Origin: Streptomyces sp. ADI95-17
GTDB lineage: Bacteria > Actinomycetota > Actinomycetes > Streptomycetales > Streptomycetaceae
Length of the DNA stretch: 35,914 nucleotides
Direction: 5' to 3'
Assembly (NCBI RefSeq): GCF_003846175.1
Contig: NZ_ML123046.1
Span: 208,953-244,866 of the forward strand
Shown here piece by piece: positions 32,968 through 35,914 of this stretch; the stretch's first letter is position 1; every line of letters starts with the position of its first letter. The translations under genes were made by a program, and so were the position numbers. Below the pieces are notes generated by a model. That model searched no databases. It had not been told where the DNA came from and was given only the letters and a program-made list of their open reading frames with translations.

Positions 32968-35802
32968 ATGACAGAGGACCTCTCACCAGCTGAGCGATAC
33001 CAGGCTTCTCGGCTCCGCGCCGCCGAGCAGGCCACCGCACTCGCGCCCTTCCGCGAGCTGTACGAATTCGATCTGGACCCCTACCAGATCGAGGCCTGTG
33101 AGGCCCTGGAGGCCGGCAAGGGCGTGCTCGTCGCCGCCCCGACCGGCTCGGGCAAGACGATCGTCGGCGAGTTCGCCGTGCACCTCGCCCTGGAACAGGG
33201 CCGCAAGTGCTTCTACACCACGCCGATCAAGGCCCTGTCCAACCAGAAGTTCGCCGATCTGGTCAAGCGCTACGGGCCCGAGAAGGTCGGCCTGCTGACC
33301 GGCGACAACAGCGTCAACGCCGATGCCCCGGTGGTCGTCATGACCACCGAGGTGCTGCGGAACATGCTGTACGCGGGCTCGCAGGCGCTGCGGGGCCTCG
33401 GCCATGTGGTGATGGACGAGGTGCACTACCTCTCCGACCGCTTCCGGGGCGCCGTCTGGGAAGAAGTGATCATTCATCTCCCGGACTCCGTGACCCTGGT
33501 GTCACTGTCGGCGACCGTGTCCAACGCGGAGGAGTTCGGCGACTGGCTGGACACCGTCCGCGGTGACACCGAAGTGATCGTCTCCGAGAGCCGGCCCGTG
33601 CCGCTCTGGCAGCACGTCCTGGCGGGCCGCCGGATGTACGACCTCTTCGAGGAGGAGACCGACCACGGCGGCCGCGGCGCCGGACGACGCGAGGTCAACC
33701 CCGACCTCGTCCGGCTCGCCCGGATGGAGAACCAGCGCGGATACAACCCGCGCGAGCGCCGCCGCGGCAAGATGGTCCGCGAGGCGGACCGGGAGCGCGA
33801 GCGGCGCCAGCGCAGCCGGATCTGGACCCCCGCCAGGCCCGAGGTCATCGACCGGCTGGACGCCGAAGGGCTGCTCCCCGCCATCACGTTCATCTTCAGC
33901 CGGGCCGGCTGCGAGGCCGCCGTGCAGCAGTGCCTGCACGCCGGACTGCGGCTCAACGACGAGGAGAAGCGGCGCCTGGTCCGCGAGATCGTCGAGGAGC
34001 GGACCGCCTCCATCCCTGGCGAGGACCTCCATGTCCTGGGCTACTACGAGTGGCTCGAAGGGCTTGAGCGGGGCATCGCCGCGCACCACGCGGGCATGTT
34101 GCCGACGTTCAAGGAGGTCGTCGAGGAGCTGTTCGTCCGCGGACTCGTCAAGGCCGTCTTCGCCACGGAGACCCTCGCCCTCGGCATCAACATGCCCGCA
34201 CGCTCGGTGGTGCTGGAGAAGCTCGTCAAGTGGAACGGCGAGCAGCACGCCGACATCACCCCCGGCGAGTACACCCAGCTGACCGGCCGGGCCGGGCGGC
34301 GCGGCATCGACGTCGAGGGCCACGCGGTGGTCCTGTGGCAGCGCGGTATGGATCCGGGCGCGCTGGCCGGACTCGCGGGTACGCGTACGTATCCGCTGCG
34401 CTCCAGCTTCCGGCCGTCCTACAACATGGCCGTCAACCTGGTGCAGCAGTTCGGGCGGCACCGGTCGCGCGAGCTGCTGGAGACCTCCTTCGCGCAGTTC
34501 CAGGCGGACCGGTCGGTGGTCGGCATCTCCCGGCAGGTCCAGAAGAACGAAGAGGGTCTGGAGGGCTACCGGGAGGGCATGACCTGCCACCTCGGTGACT
34601 TCGAGGAGTACGCGCGGCTGCGCCGCGACCTCAAGGACCGGGAGACCGAGCTCGCCAAGCAGGGCGCGACGCAGCGGCGGGCCGAGGCGGCGGCTTCGCT
34701 GGAGAAGCTCAAGCCCGGCGATGTCATCCATGTGCCCACCGGCAAGTTCGCCGGGCTGGCGCTGGTGCTCGACCCGGGTCTGCCCGCCGGGCGGACCAAT
34801 GGGCACGGTCACCGCGGGCTCGAATACCACGACGGGCCGCGCCCGTTGGTGCTCACCGCCGAGCGCCAGGTCAAGCGGCTCGCCTCGATCGACTTCCCGG
34901 TTCCGGTGGAGGCGCTGGAGCGGATGCGGGTGCCGAAGTCGTTCAACCCGCGCTCCCCGCAGTCGCGTCGCGACCTGGCCTCTGCCCTGCGGACCAAGGC
35001 CGGGCACATAGTTCCGGAGCGGCACCGCAAGAGCCGGTCCGTCGCGGCCGACGACCGGGCGATCGCCCGCTACCGGTCGGAGTTGCGCGCGCACCCCTGC
35101 CACGGGTGCGACGAGCGGGAGGACCACGCGCGGTGGGCCGAGCGGTATCACCGGTTGCAGCGCGACACACGGCAGCTGGAGCGGCGGATCGAGGGGCGGA
35201 CGAACACGATCGCCCGCACCTTCGACCGGATCGTCGCGCTGCTCACCGAGCTGGACTACCTGCGGGGCAACGAGGTCACCGAGCACGGGCGCCGGCTCGC
35301 GCGGCTCTACGGCGAGCTCGATCTGCTGGCGAGCGAATGCTTGCGCGCGGGCGTGTGGGAGGGGCTGAACCCCGCCGAACTCGCGGCCTGTGTCTCGGCG
35401 TTGGTGTACGAGGCGCGGCAAGCGGACGACGCGGTGGCGCCGAAGCTGCCGTCGGGGCCCGCGAAGACCGCGATGGGCGAGATGGTCCGGATCTGGGGGC
35501 GGCTGGACGCCCTTGAGGAGGACTTCAAGATCAACCAGGCGGAAGGGGTCGGGCAGCGCGAGCCCGATCTGGGCTTCGCCTGGGCGGTCTACATGTGGGC
35601 GTCGGGGCGTTCGCTGGACGAGGTGCTGGGCGAGGCGGAGATGCCGGCCGGGGACTTCGTGCGGTGGTGCAAGCAGGTGATCGACGTGCTGGGGCAGATC
35701 GCTGCTGCGGCGCCGCGGGACGGGAGTTCTGTGGCTCGCAATGCGCACAAGGCGGTGGATGCGGTGTTGCGGGGGGTCGTGGCTTACAGCTCTGTGGGGT
35801 GA
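32968..35802 (+). CDS. helY: Ski2/Mtr4-like DEAD/DEAH-box RNA helicase HelY
   Basis: This 944-aa superfamily-2 helicase is probably involved in RNA unwinding or decay. The first RecA domain has the Q-motif region (DLDPYQIEA), Walker A APTGSGKT (57-64), DEVH (150-153) and the SAT motif (LSATVSNAEEFG). The second RecA domain has HHAGMLP, ATETLALGINMPAR and QLTGRAGRRG. A charged insert around residues 230-285 (RRGKMVREADRERERRQRSR) separates the two. A winged-helix and helical-bundle region and a C-terminal DSHCT-like domain (about 760-940) follow. The ATG at 32968 is preferred over an in-frame start 33 bases upstream because the -10-like box falls between them. The same gene follows tatC in mycobacteria. 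Confidence 0.95.
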   Translation: MTEDLSPAERYQASRLRAAEQATALAPFRELYEFDLDPYQIEACEALEAGKGVLVAAPTGSGKTIVGEFAVHLALEQGRKCFYTTPIKALSNQKFADLVKRYGPEKVGLLTGDNSVNADAPVVVMTTEVLRNMLYAGSQALRGLGHVVMDEVHYLSDRFRGAVWEEVIIHLPDSVTLVSLSATVSNAEEFGDWLDTVRGDTEVIVSESRPVPLWQHVLAGRRMYDLFEEETDHGGRGAGRREVNPDLVRLARMENQRGYNPRERRRGKMVREADRERERRQRSRIWTPARPEVIDRLDAEGLLPAITFIFSRAGCEAAVQQCLHAGLRLNDEEKRRLVREIVEERTASIPGEDLHVLGYYEWLEGLERGIAAHHAGMLPTFKEVVEELFVRGLVKAVFATETLALGINMPARSVVLEKLVKWNGEQHADITPGEYTQLTGRAGRRGIDVEGHAVVLWQRGMDPGALAGLAGTRTYPLRSSFRPSYNMAVNLVQQFGRHRSRELLETSFAQFQADRSVVGISRQVQKNEEGLEGYREGMTCHLGDFEEYARLRRDLKDRETELAKQGATQRRAEAAASLEKLKPGDVIHVPTGKFAGLALVLDPGLPAGRTNGHGHRGLEYHDGPRPLVLTAERQVKRLASIDFPVPVEALERMRVPKSFNPRSPQSRRDLASALRTKAGHIVPERHRKSRSVAADDRAIARYRSELRAHPCHGCDEREDHARWAERYHRLQRDTRQLERRIEGRTNTIARTFDRIVALLTELDYLRGNEVTEHGRRLARLYGELDLLASECLRAGVWEGLNPAELAACVSALVYEARQADDAVAPKLPSGPAKTAMGEMVRIWGRLDALEEDFKINQAEGVGQREPDLGFAWAVYMWASGRSLDEVLGEAEMPAGDFVRWCKQVIDVLGQIAAAAPRDGSSVARNAHKAVDAVLRGVVAYSSVG

Positions 35803-35823
35803 GGTGTCCGCTGGGTGCGGGGG

Positions 35824-35872
35824 CGGGTGCGGGGCGGTCGGCGTTGTGGTGCGGGGGCCGGGTGCGGGGCGG
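35824..35872 (+). repeat. GC-rich 14-bp direct repeat after helY
   Basis: CGGGTGCGGGGCGG occurs at 35824-35837 and 35859-35872 in a G-rich low-complexity stretch downstream of helY. Confidence 0.7.
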
Positions 35873-35883
35873 GGTGCGCCTGC

Positions 35884-35907
35884 GGCGGGGCTGTTCCCCT
35901 CCCCGCC
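35884..35907 (+). terminator. Possible helY terminator hairpin
   Basis: GGCGGGG (35884-35890) and CCCCGCC (35901-35907) can form a 7-bp stem with a 10-nt loop near the right edge. It is short, and the window ends 7 bases later. Confidence 0.4.
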
Positions 35908-35914
35908 CCTTCCC

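Noticed and set aside
35803..35914. G-rich repeats at the right edge as a mobile element or telomere-like end
   Set aside because: Short GGTGCGGGGC-type low-complexity tracts are common after Streptomyces genes. No transposase or longer repeat is present in the window.
1..35914. CRISPR arrays, tRNA or rRNA genes, insertion sequences, phage or biosynthetic modules
   Set aside because: None seen on reading both strands. Apart from the remnant nuclease, the gene content is ordinary Streptomyces core genome.

Overview
The window is high-GC actinobacterial DNA, almost certainly chromosomal Streptomyces. It shows GTG/ATG/TTG starts with strong Shine-Dalgarno sites or leaderless starts, TANNNT-type -10 boxes, a GylR-controlled glycerol operon, and a complete Pup-proteasome locus followed by pafBC-tatAC-helY. 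I recognise the gene order as the conserved Streptomyces arrangement, from memory and without a database check.

Left part (1-8700): glpD (cut by the window edge), glpK and glpF form a minus-strand glycerol uptake and catabolism operon. The IclR-family repressor gene gylR lies just upstream on the same strand. Two 20-bp-spaced tandem repeats, one before gylR and one before glpF, look like GylR operators. metH (cobalamin-dependent methionine synthase) is divergent from gylR.

Middle-left (8700-16500): a HAD phosphatase, a 364-bp noncoding gap with a Crp-like site, an orphan family-5 solute-binding lipoprotein, a minus-strand pair (a RecB/Cas4-like Fe-S nuclease followed by a NarL-type response regulator), a membrane site-2 protease with CBS domains, TrmI tRNA m1A58 methyltransferase, a secreted or anchored unknown protein, and a ferredoxin with Asp at one cluster-ligand position.

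Centre (16700-26400): the pupylation and proteasome locus. arc (proteasomal ATPase), dop (Pup deamidase/depupylase), pup, prcB, prcA and pafA (Pup ligase) are all intact. A LacI-type regulator and a divergent MFS transporter sit between prcA and pafA. The pup-prcB gap holds what I read as the frameshifted, N-terminally deleted remnant of an endonuclease VII-type HNH nuclease gene. Its 3' end still overlaps the prcB start and contains the prcB ribosome-binding site.

Right part (26500-35914): two FKBP prolyl isomerases (a two-domain lipoprotein and a small cytoplasmic one), pafB-pafC (WYL regulators of the DNA-damage response), a zinc-ribbon small protein, a small membrane protein, tatA-tatC (twin-arginine export), a diacylglycerol/lipid kinase and the Ski2-like helicase gene helY. 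Many transcription units end in strong hairpins. At least four genes (the Fe-S nuclease, trmI, pafA and the lipid kinase) have a -10-like hexamer 6-7 nt before the start codon and no Shine-Dalgarno site, which suggests leaderless mRNAs. I found no tRNA, rRNA, CRISPR array, insertion sequence or phage module. The most unusual feature is the decayed nuclease gene inside the proteasome operon.
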